The translations under genes and the position numbers were made by a program. Positions 52,740 through 63,600 of a stretch of 64,000 nucleotides of DNA are shown piece by piece. The first letter of the stretch is position 1. Each line of letters starts with the position of its first letter. Origin of the DNA: Pegoplata infirma (taxonomy: Eukaryota; Arthropoda; Insecta; Diptera; Anthomyiidae); NCBI GenBank assembly GCA_963921195.1, contig OY992537.1, positions 15,277,125 to 15,341,124 on the forward strand, in the 5' to 3' direction. The notes beneath the pieces were generated by a model. It ran no database searches. It was given only the letters and a program-made list of their open reading frames with translations, and was not told the origin of the DNA.

Positions 52740-53925
52740 GGGGACATCTTATTTTTAAATTCACAAGGGAATATCAAAAAAACGAAATCGAGATATCTAA
52801 TATTTCCAGTTTTATTACAAAAAAGCAAATTATGTTTCGAAAATTTTCCATTATATTTTAAAAATTTCCAACTGGTTAAAAATCTGGTCTCCAAACTTTT
52901 CCATCACATCAGGTTTTTGAGAAAATTGAGGTTAAAGCTCAAAAATATCGCGGTTTTGGGTATTTTTTGGCAACTCATAGCTGAGGAACCCGATGTGATG
53001 GCGACTGCAAAATAAGTCGAGGGAAAAGCTAAAACATTAGTGTTTAAGATGCAGAACTCATTTGGTAAGTCGCCTTAACCCTTTGGGCATTAATTATCTT
53101 TCAATGACGTTTTTTCCCCCGGTATCGAAAAAAATGTTTTTGGGGAAAAAACTTTGAAAGACAATTGGTGCTCCAACAGTTAAAGCGATTGATAAAAATA
53201 AATTATGCATCTTAAAGAGCAATGTTTGAGCTTTATCATCGAAATTGAAACTAAATAGACATGTTGCAGTTAGTTTGAAAATATAAAATCTGCCTTAAAA
53301 AAAAGATAAACGAATAAATTCAAATAAGCTGAAAACAAATCAGTGGTTTTATTATCAATTGGTTCATTTTAACATTTTTTTTTTAAATAATTTATACTAA
53401 AAAATAATTATTACAAAAAGATTATACTAAAAAAAATTAAGCACTATTGGAAAGATGAGCTGTGGTTGATATAGTCCACACCTCCTTTTATGTTGCACAA
53501 TATGTGGAATTAAATAAAAACAAACAATACAAAACAGGAATAAATGCTCTATACCTAAACTTCTTTCACTTAAGTGCTGCCAGCAAACAGTTAAGTGAAT
53601 CAAATTGTATAAAAAAATTTTGAAAATAAATTTTGAGTGCGCACTCACGTGTAACATCCAAGAGTTTGTAAAAATATAAATTCTTAATTCAATTTTAAAT
53701 TTTTAAATAAATATAAAAATTTTCATTTTTAAAACTTTGAAATAAATATTTTAATTCTTTCGAATAACAGCCTAATTATTAAATTGTCAATATATAGGAA
53801 CAAACTAAATTTGAGTTTGAATTAATAATCATTTTTAAAAACTCTCGTTACACTGATTATACTATTATAATAACACAAAAAATACACCAATTTCAATTTT
53901 ATTTTAGTAAGTACAAATTATATTT
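52740..53925. other. convergent intergenic DNA, left part
   Basis: AT-rich; I see no exon. Short words such as GGTTTTTGAGAAAATTGAGG near 52911 suggest old repeat sequence but no unit is definable. Confidence 0.35.
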
Positions 53926-53929
53926 CCTA

Positions 53930-55690
53930 AATTTTCAAATATATTTCAGAAATTTCCAATTATATTACAGAAATTTCCAAATATTTCAGAAATTTCCAGT
54001 TATAACTCAGAAATTTTTATTTATGTTTTAAAAAATTTTTATTATATGTATTTCAAAATTTTCTAAATATATGTCTAAAATTTCAGAAATTTCCATATAT
54101 TTCAGAAATTTCCTTTTATAATTAAAAATTTCCAATATTTCAGAAATTTCTATTTTTATTCTAGAAATTTCCCCTTATTTTTCAGAAATTTCCATTTATG
54201 TTTCAGAACTTTCTATTAATGTTTCAGAAATTTTCATTTGTTTTTTAAAATTTTCAAAATGATTTTTAAAAAATTCCATTTGTATTTCAAATATTTCCAT
54301 TCACATTTCAGAATTTTCTAAATGCTTTTAAGAAAATTGCATTTAAAATAAAAAAATTTCATTTGTATGTATTTCAGAAATTTCCAATTGTATTTCAAAA
54401 ATTTGTATTTGTTTTTTTAAATTTTTTTTAAAATAATTTCAAGGAAATACCATTTGTATTTAAAAAATTTCAATTTGAATTTTAAAATTTTTGAAATGCT
54501 TTTTAGAAAGTTCCATTTGTATTTCAAAATTTTCTATATACAAATGGAATTTCTGAATTTATTTCAGAAATTTCCATTTGTATTTCAAAATTTTCTAAAT
54601 GCTTTTCTAAAAATTCCATTTGTACATTAAAAATTTCCACTTCAAAATTTTCTAAATGCTTTTAATTTGTAAGAAATCCATTTGTATTTCAGAAATATCC
54701 GATTGCATTTTAAAAATTTTCATTTGTATATCCAAACTTTCTAAATTGTTTTTAGAAAACTTCATTTGTGTTTCAAAATTTTCTATGAATTTTGAAAGCA
54801 TTTAAAAAATTTTAAAATGCAAATTCCAAATTTGGAAATAAAAATTAAAAATTTTCAAATAAAAATGGAATTTTCTAAAAAACATTAAGGTCTCTGTTCT
54901 GTCTTTCACAACTTTTCAATTCACATGAAAATTTCCGAATCACATGAGATCAAGTTAAGTGATTTGATGATCACGTTTTCATTAGAAGTTGAAATCAAAT
55001 AATTAAAATTTAAAAAATTATAAGGAAAAAAGTGCATTCGTTCTACTTTCACCAAATTTTATTTTTGTGAAACATAACGAAAAAAAATTTCGGATGTGAA
55101 ATCTAGAACACCATACATTTGTACATAAAAAATTTCCATTTTAAAATTTTCTTAATGCTTTTAATTTGTAAAAAATCTACTTGTATTTCCAATTGCATTT
55201 TAAAAAAAATGAAAATCATTTGTATATCAAAACTTTCCAAATCTTTTCAGAAAACTCCATTTGTGTTTTAAAATTTTCTATGAATTCTGAAAGCATTTAG
55301 AAAACTTTAAAATACAAATGCAAAATTTAGAAATACCAATTAAAATTTTTCAAATACAAATGGAGTTTTCTAAAAACATTTAGAAAATTTTAAAATGGAA
55401 AATTTTGAAATACAAATCAAAGTTATTGAAAAAAAAGATATTTTCTGAAAAGCATAAGAAAATTTTTAAAATGAAATGAAAATTTTTAAAATACAAATTG
55501 AGTTTTCTGAGAAGAAAATGGAAAATTTTGTAATACAAATGGAAGTTTATAAAATACAATTGGAAATTTCTGAAACATAAATCTAAATTTCTGAAATATA
55601 ATTGAAAATTTTTAAAACAAATTTAGAAATTTCTAAAATATAATTAAAAAAAATTTTAAAATATTTGTATTTTCTAAAATTAAATTAAAA
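53930..55690. repeat. degenerate TTTCAGAAATTTCCATTT repeat region with mirrored halves
   Basis: From 53930 to about 54780 the plus strand carries scattered units of TTTCAGAAATTTCCATTTG and TTTCAAAATTTTCTAAATGC. From about 54780 to 55690 the same units appear mostly in reverse complement (AAATTTCTGAAA, CATTTAGAAAATTTTAAAA). The two halves meet around a MITE at 54889-55125. Related units are in intron 3 of the transportin gene (62430-62600). Confidence 0.6.
54889..55125. mobile_element. MITE of the 38680-38966 family, reverse orientation
   Basis: GGTCTCTGTTCTGTCTTTCA, CACATGAAAATTTCCGAATC and CGGATGTGAAATCTAGAACA match the reverse complement of the element at 38680-38966. The right terminus is missing or diverged beyond the AGAACACCA words. 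Confidence 0.6.
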
Positions 55691-55739
55691 ATGGTGTAGT
55701 TAAACAATTTAGCCTCTTTTAGTGTCAAACAATGAATTG

Positions 55740-57344
55740 CTACCTTTTCTTAGACGATGATGTAGATTGTTTTTTACCTTTAACCACTAGCCAAGCCCTC
55801 GTTGGCAAATTTTGCAAATAATTTATCCATTTACGAACAAAAATCAACCAGATAACACCATATACCAGACAAACTATCGATTCAATATAGAAACCATCAA
55901 ACACAATTTTACATTCAGCACCAGCTGCTGCACATTCATCTTTTTGTTTCTTAGTTAAACATAGATTATTTTCCACAGTCGTGTCATCTGGATTTGTACA
56001 CTCCTTCCATGTAAGAACATCAACCAACCACAAAATGACAGTGTTTGCCCAATTACCGCCCAAATTTGAAAGAGTATTCAAAAAGGTCATATATGTGCCA
56101 CCCACAGCAGGATCGGAGATCTTGGCAAAGAAAGCCATAATAGCTACAAACATGCAGTACAGGAAAATCTGATATATAGCATAGTTGGCAATCAGTAAAA
56201 TGTAATAGTAAAGAGGCACCTCTCCACCAGCTATCATATATGGCGTGAAATAAGCTATAATTCCTGCTATCGAAGCGAAAACAATTCTGTATGGTATCGC
56301 CTTTATATAAACCTCCAGCGGTCGTGGACCATTTGTGTAACGACTGACTACAAAGGGTAATACAATTTGCAATGGTATAATCGGTATTACTAGTAGAGCC
56401 AGTTTTTCTTTGGGTACACCTGCATCGATAAGTTTTAGAGATGTTACAGCATCACAGGCGGCAAAGGTTACTTTAACAGTCAATAAAATACCAGCCAATA
56501 TTTGTATGGGTCTCATCCGTACCATATCGATTAGAATTTTGTAACTTTCGTAGATATTTAATTCATGTTCTTCATTGTACCTTGACTCGGAGTGACTATC
56601 TTTTACATCATTTTCTCTCTTGAATATTGCCACCAATGTTGTGGCTACCAGGAAGCATACACCCCAGAACCATAAGAATTCGGGCAGCGTAACCATGCCT
56701 TCCTCTTTGGGTACCGAACGTAGATATGTATTGCAAAAGTCCTTCGATTCCAACGCAATAAAAGCTACATAGCCCAAGAAATATCCAGCAGTCTGGCCAA
56801 CACTATTGCAGGTGGAAGCATAACCAACATTGCATCGTTTTAACATAGTCAATGCCCAACCATCTACAGCAATATCTTGCGTAGCGGCCAAAAAATTGAG
56901 CAAAAAGAAAAGAGCAGTGAGTAGAGGGACATTAGGCTCTACGCCATTACCGCCTAACCAACGATCCACAACCCATGATAGAAACAACATAAAGGCTCCA
57001 ATTAAGTACTGACATGGTACAAGCCAAGATTTTCGGCGTCCAAAACTTTTTACATACAACGAATCAACTATAGGAGCCCATAGTAACTTAAGGCTAAAGG
57101 GCCAATAGGCAAATGAAAACTCGGCCTGTTCTTTGTAACTAGCTCCCCGATTTTGCAAAAGCATAGGAATGGCAGCAATCAAACCTAATGGTATGCCTTG
57201 CAAAATATACAAGAACAGTAGTATGGCAATATTTCCTCTATCTCCACGTATATCAGTTTTCTGGTGGACCTCTTCATCATGAGCCTCTGATGGGGGCACT
57301 AGCGGATGGCGATCTTCCACAGACTTTCGTCTTCTTAAACTCAT
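55740..57344 (-). CDS. acetyl-CoA transporter (SLC33A1/AT-1 type)
   Basis: A single coding exon on the minus strand, 534 residues, close to the 549 of human SLC33A1. The protein is a multi-pass ER-membrane carrier of the major facilitator superfamily that imports acetyl-CoA into the lumen for acetylation of glycoconjugates and proteins. Seen: a hydrophilic N-terminus rich in charged residues (1-37), first membrane helix IAILLFLYILQGIPLGLIAA (39-58), the family segment LKLLWAPIVDSLYVKSFGRR (86-105, an MFS A-type motif), AATQDIAVDGWAL (153-165), about a dozen hydrophobic helices, and a short basic Ser/Lys-rich C-terminus. The start at 57344 is the first ATG of the frame and gives the family N-terminus. 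It converges on HemK2 and diverges from the transportin gene. Confidence 0.95.
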   Translation of the reverse strand: MSLRRRKSVEDRHPLVPPSEAHDEEVHQKTDIRGDRGNIAILLFLYILQGIPLGLIAAIPMLLQNRGASYKEQAEFSFAYWPFSLKLLWAPIVDSLYVKSFGRRKSWLVPCQYLIGAFMLFLSWVVDRWLGGNGVEPNVPLLTALFFLLNFLAATQDIAVDGWALTMLKRCNVGYASTCNSVGQTAGYFLGYVAFIALESKDFCNTYLRSVPKEEGMVTLPEFLWFWGVCFLVATTLVAIFKRENDVKDSHSESRYNEEHELNIYESYKILIDMVRMRPIQILAGILLTVKVTFAACDAVTSLKLIDAGVPKEKLALLVIPIIPLQIVLPFVVSRYTNGPRPLEVYIKAIPYRIVFASIAGIIAYFTPYMIAGGEVPLYYYILLIANYAIYQIFLYCMFVAIMAFFAKISDPAVGGTYMTFLNTLSNLGGNWANTVILWLVDVLTWKECTNPDDTTVENNLCLTKKQKDECAAAGAECKIVFDGFYIESIVCLVYGVIWLIFVRKWINYLQNLPTRAWLVVKGKKQSTSSSKKR

Positions 57345-57850
57345 CGCTTAGCTGGTAATAACTTTGATGATGTGTTAAGTAGTTTTAAGTTTTTTCGTTT
57401 TTAATATAAAAACAAAAAACGACACGTCACTTTTTTATTATTATCATTCGAGTGCTCTTGTGGTACTGCGGTTATTTTTAAGTTAACGTTCTTGATATTA
57501 AGACTTCTTTCCCAACTTCTACCAAGAATGATAACAAATTTTATTGAAGATTTTTATAATTAAATTTCATAAAGGTTAATAATTTAGAATTTTCCAAATA
57601 AATTAAATTTTTATTTTAAGATTTTTTTAAAGTATAAAAAAAACACAAAATTTGACAAGTTTAACAACACCTGTTTGGAATTAAGTACCTTTATAAAGCG
57701 TATCAAATGAGGGGGGGGGGTGGCATTTTGGCAACATTTTTACGCCTTTTTAAAACATCTCTGTTTATTTACATTTTGTAAAACAGTGTTGCTTAAATAA
57801 AATAGGTACGTTTTTTTATGTTTTTGAATTTAAATTTTTATATTTCTAAA
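57345..57850. other. intergenic DNA upstream of the acetyl-CoA transporter
   Basis: Probably holds the 5' UTR and promoter of the minus-strand transporter, but no core promoter element is clear. A G10 run is at about 57710-57720. Confidence 0.35.
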
Positions 57851-57969
57851 CCCCAGTTTCTGTATGACGAACGCATGACGAACGTCAAAAATTCACATGT
57901 ATTTTGTTTTTGTTACAATAACAAAATACAAGCAAATTTTTGGCGTTCGTTATACAGAAACTGGGGGTA
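57851..57969. mobile_element. ~118-bp foldback MITE
   Basis: Ends CCCCAGTTTCTGTATGACGAA and its complement TTCGTTATACAGAAACTGGGG; the arms continue with TTTTG/CAAAA words to a central TTTTTGTTACAATAACAAAA. No gene. Confidence 0.7.
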
Positions 57970-58801
57970 AGATTAGAAACAGAACAAGCCCGGCACGACT
58001 TTTTCCATACGCTTTGACAGATAAAACCGGTAGTCCGCGCGGGTGTGAAATAAAACTTGTTCTATTTTTTGAAGGTGGTAAAACTCATTCTAATTGAAAA
58101 GCTTTCCCCCTGCCGTGATTGTGCTGTTCCTGCTCTAAAATAAAAAAAAAAACCGGCACGACTTTTTCCATATAAGTTGACAGATAAAACCGGTGGCCAG
58201 CGTTGGTGTGAAATAAAACTTGTTTAATTTTTTAAAGGTGGTAAAACTCATTCTAATTGGAAACTGTCCCCCGTTCCGTGCTTGTTCTGTTCCTGCACTT
58301 ATTCGTTCCGGTTGAGAGTAGGAATAGAACAATCCCGGCACGACATTTTCCATACACGCAAAAAAAAAATCTGTGTAAGATTGAGCAATCCTACTTGGTA
58401 AAACTTTTTTCATACCAAAAAAAATTTTTTAACAATTTTTTGCTTATATTATGCTTGTCGATGTTAAAGTAACATAATTCATTTTTTATGTAAAATAACC
58501 AAGTAGCTTGCTCAATAACGCAAATTACCTGCACAAAAATTTATCGAAAGAAAACAACAAAAAAAAACAAAACAAATACAGACCGCCATTTTCATTTTGT
58601 ATTTTTGTGTGCGTGCGTTGTTCGTTTATTTTTTGTGTTATAAAAGCGTAAAAAGGAAATTGATATATAAAATAAAAATAAATTAATACATAAATAAAAA
58701 TAAATAATTAGTTTTCTAAAAGATAAATAAATGTAAGATAAAAGAATGTTAAAGTTAATTTTGCTTTCATCACTTAAAACACCATTCAATAAGAAAAACC
58801 A

Positions 58802-59110
58802 ATGGAGTCCCAGACGTATGTTTCGATGAATAACAAATGGAATGATAAAGTGAGTATACCCGCATTCCGAAGACACCAATAAGGTTAAAGGTACATACAG
58901 ACGACGCAATATTATGTACAATATTCAATTATATTGATGGTGTGTGGGTAAGATTGACCATTGTACAATCGTCAATATTACCCACACACCTTCAATATAA
59001 TTGAATATTGTACATAATATTGCGTCGTCTGTAGGTACCTTTAATAGATTTTTAGTTAAAAATTAGTGTTTGGTAATAATTTTATATTTTTACAGGGTAC
59101 TGCTAAATAA
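58802..59110 (+). pseudogene. two-exon mini-ORF unit 2A
   Basis: ATG at 58802 opens 16 codons (MESQTYVSMNNKWNDK), GTGAGT follows at 58850, the intron contains the 58889-59040 MITE, and after TTTTTACAG the frame ends in GGTACTGCTAAATAA (59096-59110). Homologous to unit 1A. No function recognised. Confidence 0.3.
58889..59040. mobile_element. 152-bp AGGTAC foldback MITE with TTAA target duplication
   Basis: Ends AGGTACATACAGACGACGC and GCGTCGTCTGTAGGTACCT; the arms pair along almost the whole length. TTAA flanks both sides (58885-58888, 59041-59044). The sister copy at about 41047-41060 reads AAGGTTTAATAGATT without it, which confirms the insertion. A TTAA duplication is typical of piggyBac-like transposition. 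Confidence 0.9.
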
Positions 59111-59205
59111 ATTTTTGAAGCTATGGAGAATCCTTCACTACAATAAAGAGCGTGGACACCAATCCTGCCTTTAGTTATAAAATTAAACCTAAAAACCCAA
59201 AGCCA

Positions 59206-59356
59206 AGGGAGTCCATACCTGTTTTGATGAGTTACAAATGGAATGACAAAGTAAGTGTTCCTCCTTACCAAGAGACCAATGGGGTTAACCAATTTTTTAA
59301 ATTAAAAATTTATGTTTTGTAATAATTTTCTATTTTTACAGGATGCTTTTAAATAA
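59206..59356 (+). pseudogene. two-exon mini-ORF unit 2B (start codon lost)
   Basis: Homologous to unit 1B, but the ATG is AGG at 59206. The first exon ends AAATGGAATGACAAA at 59250 before GTAAGT; the second exon is GATGCTTTTAAATAA (59342-59356). Its intron is short and has the uninterrupted target site of the 41331-46642 insertion. Confidence 0.3.
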
Positions 59357-60652
59357 ATTCGTGAAGCTATAGCGGATCCTTAACTTCAAGAAGAAGCGTA
59401 GGCAGCAGTCACTCGAGAAAATTGTACAAAAAGGGTCAGTTGGTCGGTGGTAAATTAAATCCTACACAACATTTATTATATTAATATGGATTTATTCTGT
59501 GAAAATTTTAAATTCAACAAATATACAAATTTTTACAAAAATTTATTGAAAATTTATTTTAACATAAATGTGGTAATTTTTAGCATTATTTTTAGTCAGC
59601 TTTTCAAATAATTTTGGTATATTTCACCATATTTCTTTTGGTATATTTTACCAAGTTTTTGCTTAAATAGCATTAGCATTTTCTTCAAAATTTTTTACAT
59701 AAGTGTTTTGGCTAAATTACGAAAACTACTTCGTCGGTTGTAGTTTTAGCATATTTTTGGTAAAATTATGCCAGATTTTTGCTCACTCCGACACAAGTTT
59801 TTTTTTGCGTGTACGCTTTGACAGATAAAACCGGTGGCCGGCACCGGTGTGATAGTACGAACAGAACAAGCACGGCACGGGGGACGGTTGCCAATTAGAA
59901 TTAGTTTTGCCACCTTTAAAAAATAGAACAAGTTTTATTTCACACCGGTGCCGGCCACCGGTTTTATCTGTCAAATCGTATGGAAAAAGTCGTGCCGGGC
60001 TTGTCCTGTTTCTACTCTGAAATAAAGCTCGTTCTGAGTAGAAACAGAACAACCCCGGCACGACTTTTTCCATACGATTTGACAGACCGACGCCGGTGTG
60101 AAATAAAACTTGTTCTATTTTTTAAAGTGCAGGAACAGAACAAGCCCGGCACGACTTTTTTCATAAGATTTCACAGATAAAACTGGTCGCCGGCACCCGT
60201 GTAAAATAAAACTTGTTCTATTTTTTAAAGGTGGTAAAACTCATTCTAATTGGAAACCGTCCCTCGTGCTGTGCTTGTTCTGTTCCTGCACAAAGGTGGT
60301 GAAACTCATTCTAATTGGAATCCTAAACTCTATATTTTAAAGGTGGTGAAACTCATTCTAATTGGAAACCGTGCCCCGCGCACTAGTTGTTCTGTTCAGC
60401 ACTGACAAACAGCTGACTGATTAGAAAAACTTTTGGCCCATAGTCGTATTTTAGAAAACATGGTTGCAATAATCTAGTACGTTGTCAATATAGTTTTTTT
60501 TTTGACAATTTGACAAGCAGTAAAAACGACAAGCTCTAGAAGGAAAAAAGTTAAAAAATTTCTAAATTTGTGAAAAAAAACATAAAAATTTATGTAGAAA
60601 TTCTTTTAAATTCAAGTAATATATTAATTTTTTTTATTAGAAACGTCGCCAA

Positions 60653-63600
60653 ATGATGGACGCTGCACCCACCGCCGATTTGGTTTACCAGGGTATTTGT
60701 ACATTGTTCCACAATACAAACCCCAAAGAAAAGGAAAAGGCCAACAAATGGCTAGAAGAATTTCAGAAATCAGTAAGTTCTATTTTTAATTAATACCCAT
60801 GTGGAAAGAGTTATAGCTATCTTAAAATTAAAAAACAATTACAGATCTATTCCTGGACTATTGCTGATGAATTGTTACAACAAAAACGGGATTTGCATTC
60901 ATGCTATTTTGCAGCGCAGACTATGCGTAATAAAATTCAGAATTCCTTTAATGAACTACCCCTAAATTCTCACGAGTCTCTAAGAGATTCCCTGATAGCC
61001 CATGTAGGGCAAATTACTAATGAAACCGACGCGGTAATAGTAACTCAACTATGTTTGGCGGTAGCTGATTTGGCACTATTAATGGCTTCTTGGAAGCAAC
61101 CGGTTATAGATTTAATTGATATGCTTTCCCCACAACCTCAGTCTGTTTGGCCACTTTTGGAAATATTGACGTTGATGCCTGAAGAGATTGATTCAAGATA
61201 TTTACGATTGGGTGCTAATCGTAGAGAAGAAATTCACAAACAATTAAATGCTGCTGCTCCAAAAGTCTTGGAATTTCTTTGCATGTGCATGCAGCACAGT
61301 GAACCTGCTCAGGAAAAGATTATGAACTCTACACTACGTTGTTTTTCTGCTTGGATCGCTATACAAGCAATTCCCGTGGAACAATCTGCCCAAAATCCGT
61401 TGACACAACAAGTTTTTCGTCTATTGAGTATGGACAATTGTTCTCGAAAGTTGCATGATACTTGTACTGAATGTCTATGTGCTCTATTAAGTTGTATAGA
61501 GGCAAATGCTGGACGCGATAATTTAGATCCTCAGCTGAAGATGCAAATATTTAATGGAGTTGGAATGTTGGAGACAGCATATCATACAGCTGTCGGCCTA
61601 GAGGATATCGATAAAATAATGAACTACTGTAGCATATTTACAGTGCTATGTGGAGCATTCTTCTATGAAATGTTAGATAACGAAGAAGTGCCGCACTATT
61701 CAATTAAGGGCCTCGACTTGGTACTCATATGTGTTGGTCATTATGACTATGAAGTATCTGAAATCACATTTAATCTTTGGTATCGTCTTAGCGAAGAACT
61801 TTTTCAACGAAACAATGATTCATTAACAGGTCATTTTAAGCCTCACATAGAGCGATTACTGGGAGCATTATATAGATTAGCTCAAATGGAACCAGATCAT
61901 GAAGGTTTAATTGATGAGAACGATAGTTTTAATGTAAGTTTGTAATAGTTTGAATGTATCAAATGATTTAAATTTATAGATATTTTTTTAAAGGATTTTC
62001 GTCGAAAAGTTTCGGATTTAATAAAGGACGTGGCGTTTATAGTGGGTTCTGGCAATTGCTTTAAGCAAATGTTTTTTAAGCTTCAAGAGCCCGGCTGTAC
62101 TTGGGAATCAACAGAGTCAGCATTGTTTATAATGCAAAATGTTGCCAAAAATATAATACCGTAAGTTGAAAAAAAAATTAATAAAAAATTTAAATTTAAT
62201 AAATCAGAAAAATTTTATTAAAACCCAAGTAAAAAAAGATGAATTAAAATTCAGAAAATTTGAAAAAAATAAGATAATTAAGTTCAAAATTTAGCAAATA
62301 TAAATTTGAAAAATTTAATTAAAATTCAAAGAATATCAATTAAAATTTAAAGAGCATCAATTAAAACTCTGAAAAAATATTAAAATTTAGAGATAACCAA
62401 TTAAAATTTAGTAAACACATACTACACCATTTACAATTGTATATCATAAAATACAATATATTTTAAAAATTTCCAATAATTTTTCAGAAGTTTCTAATAT
62501 ATTGTAAACATTTCAAAATATATTCCAACATTTTTTTAATGTACACATTTCAAAAATTTCTAATTATATTTCAGAAATTTCTTCATATAATTTCCAATTA
62601 CCCAAATTTTAGCCAAAATTAGGTGATTTTGCTTTACGAAAAATAACCCAAAAATAATATATAAAAAATTCCCCAATATTTTTTCGAGTTTTTATTTTTG
62701 TCAAAATATTAATCCATTAGTGATCTACATTCTACGAACAATTTTATATCAGAAGAGGCTTAAAGTTTTGGGCTTGAACCCAGGGGAATTAGAAATTGCA
62801 ATTTTTTTTGGTCCGCCCCTTTTTAATGGGCGTGGATATAAAACAATAGTTACATAATCATAAAATAGTACTCCTGCAGTGCAAAAAACATAAATACAGT
62901 TCTAAACATTTATCTAGGAACTAAAAGCACCATTCCTCGAATGAGGTCTCTTTACAAAATTAAGCTTTTTTAGAGCAATTTTTCATACATTTTTTTGGGT
63001 GATTTTGACAACAGCCGTTTTTTACCAAACTAAAAAAAAATGTTTTCCAATTTTTTTTTTCAAAACTAATTTTCTTTTATCAAAATTTTTTCCTAAAACA
63101 TTTTTTAACACATTTTTGTTTTCCAAATAAAGTTTTTTGCAATAATCTTCAATACTAAAACCCTTTTTTAACCTACTCCTATACATAACTTTTTGCTTTT
63201 TTTAGTGACGAAAATGAAGTAATTCCCAATGTAGTGGAAGCAATATTAAATCTACCCGAAAATACTCACATAGCTGTACGTTACACTTCTATAATGTTAT
63301 TAGGAGAACTCTGCGATTGGATTGAAAATCATGCCGAAAGTTTGGAAGCCGTTTTAAACTTTCTCCTTTATTCGTTGCAACAAAAAAATGGATTAGCTGC
63401 TGCAGCGGCCATAGCATTAACATCAATCTGCGCTTCTTGTCGTCAAAAAATGGTCTATCACATAAGTGGTTTGGTGGAGATAGCACGTAGCTTAGATAGT
63501 TTCGAAATCAACAATGATTTGGCCATAGGTTTACTAAAGGGTATATCTTTAATATTATCACGTTTGCCAAGAGTACAATTGGAAACGGCTATGAGGGAAA

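Larger units (their letters stand above)
58355..59811. mobile_element. 1.46-kb TA-flanked TIR element with mini-ORF units
   Basis: Ends CACGCAAAAAAAAAATCTG and ACAAGTTTTTTTTTGCGTG, flanked by TA (58353-58354, 59812-59813). It interrupts one GGCACGACTTTTTCCATACG unit exactly within CCATACGC; the uninterrupted site is at 58006-58013. It contains two copies of the two-exon unit (2A, 2B) and a 152-bp MITE. It is the intact sister of the composite at 40709-47145. Confidence 0.85.
57970..60410. repeat. cluster of ~160-bp GGCACGACTTTTTCCATA repeats
   Basis: At least six full or partial copies in both orientations (about 57973-58137, 58150-58354, 59812-59975, 59975-60060, 60040-60170 and 60130-60410). 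Recurrent landmarks are AACAGAACAAGCnCGGCACG, TTTTTCCATACG, TTTGACAGATAAAACCGGT, GCCGGCACCGGTGTGAAAT, AACTTGTTCTATTTTTT and CTCATTCTAATTGGAAAC. Each unit has inverted ends (AACAGAACAAGC..GCTTGTTCTGTT), so it looks like a MITE that has inserted or duplicated tandemly. It fills most of the space between two divergent genes. Confidence 0.75.

Noticed and set aside
58135..60180. several 60-96 codon frames with repeated RNRTSPARLFPY-like motifs
   Set aside because: The frames recur only because the GGCACGACTTTTTCCATA repeat recurs; they occur on both strands.
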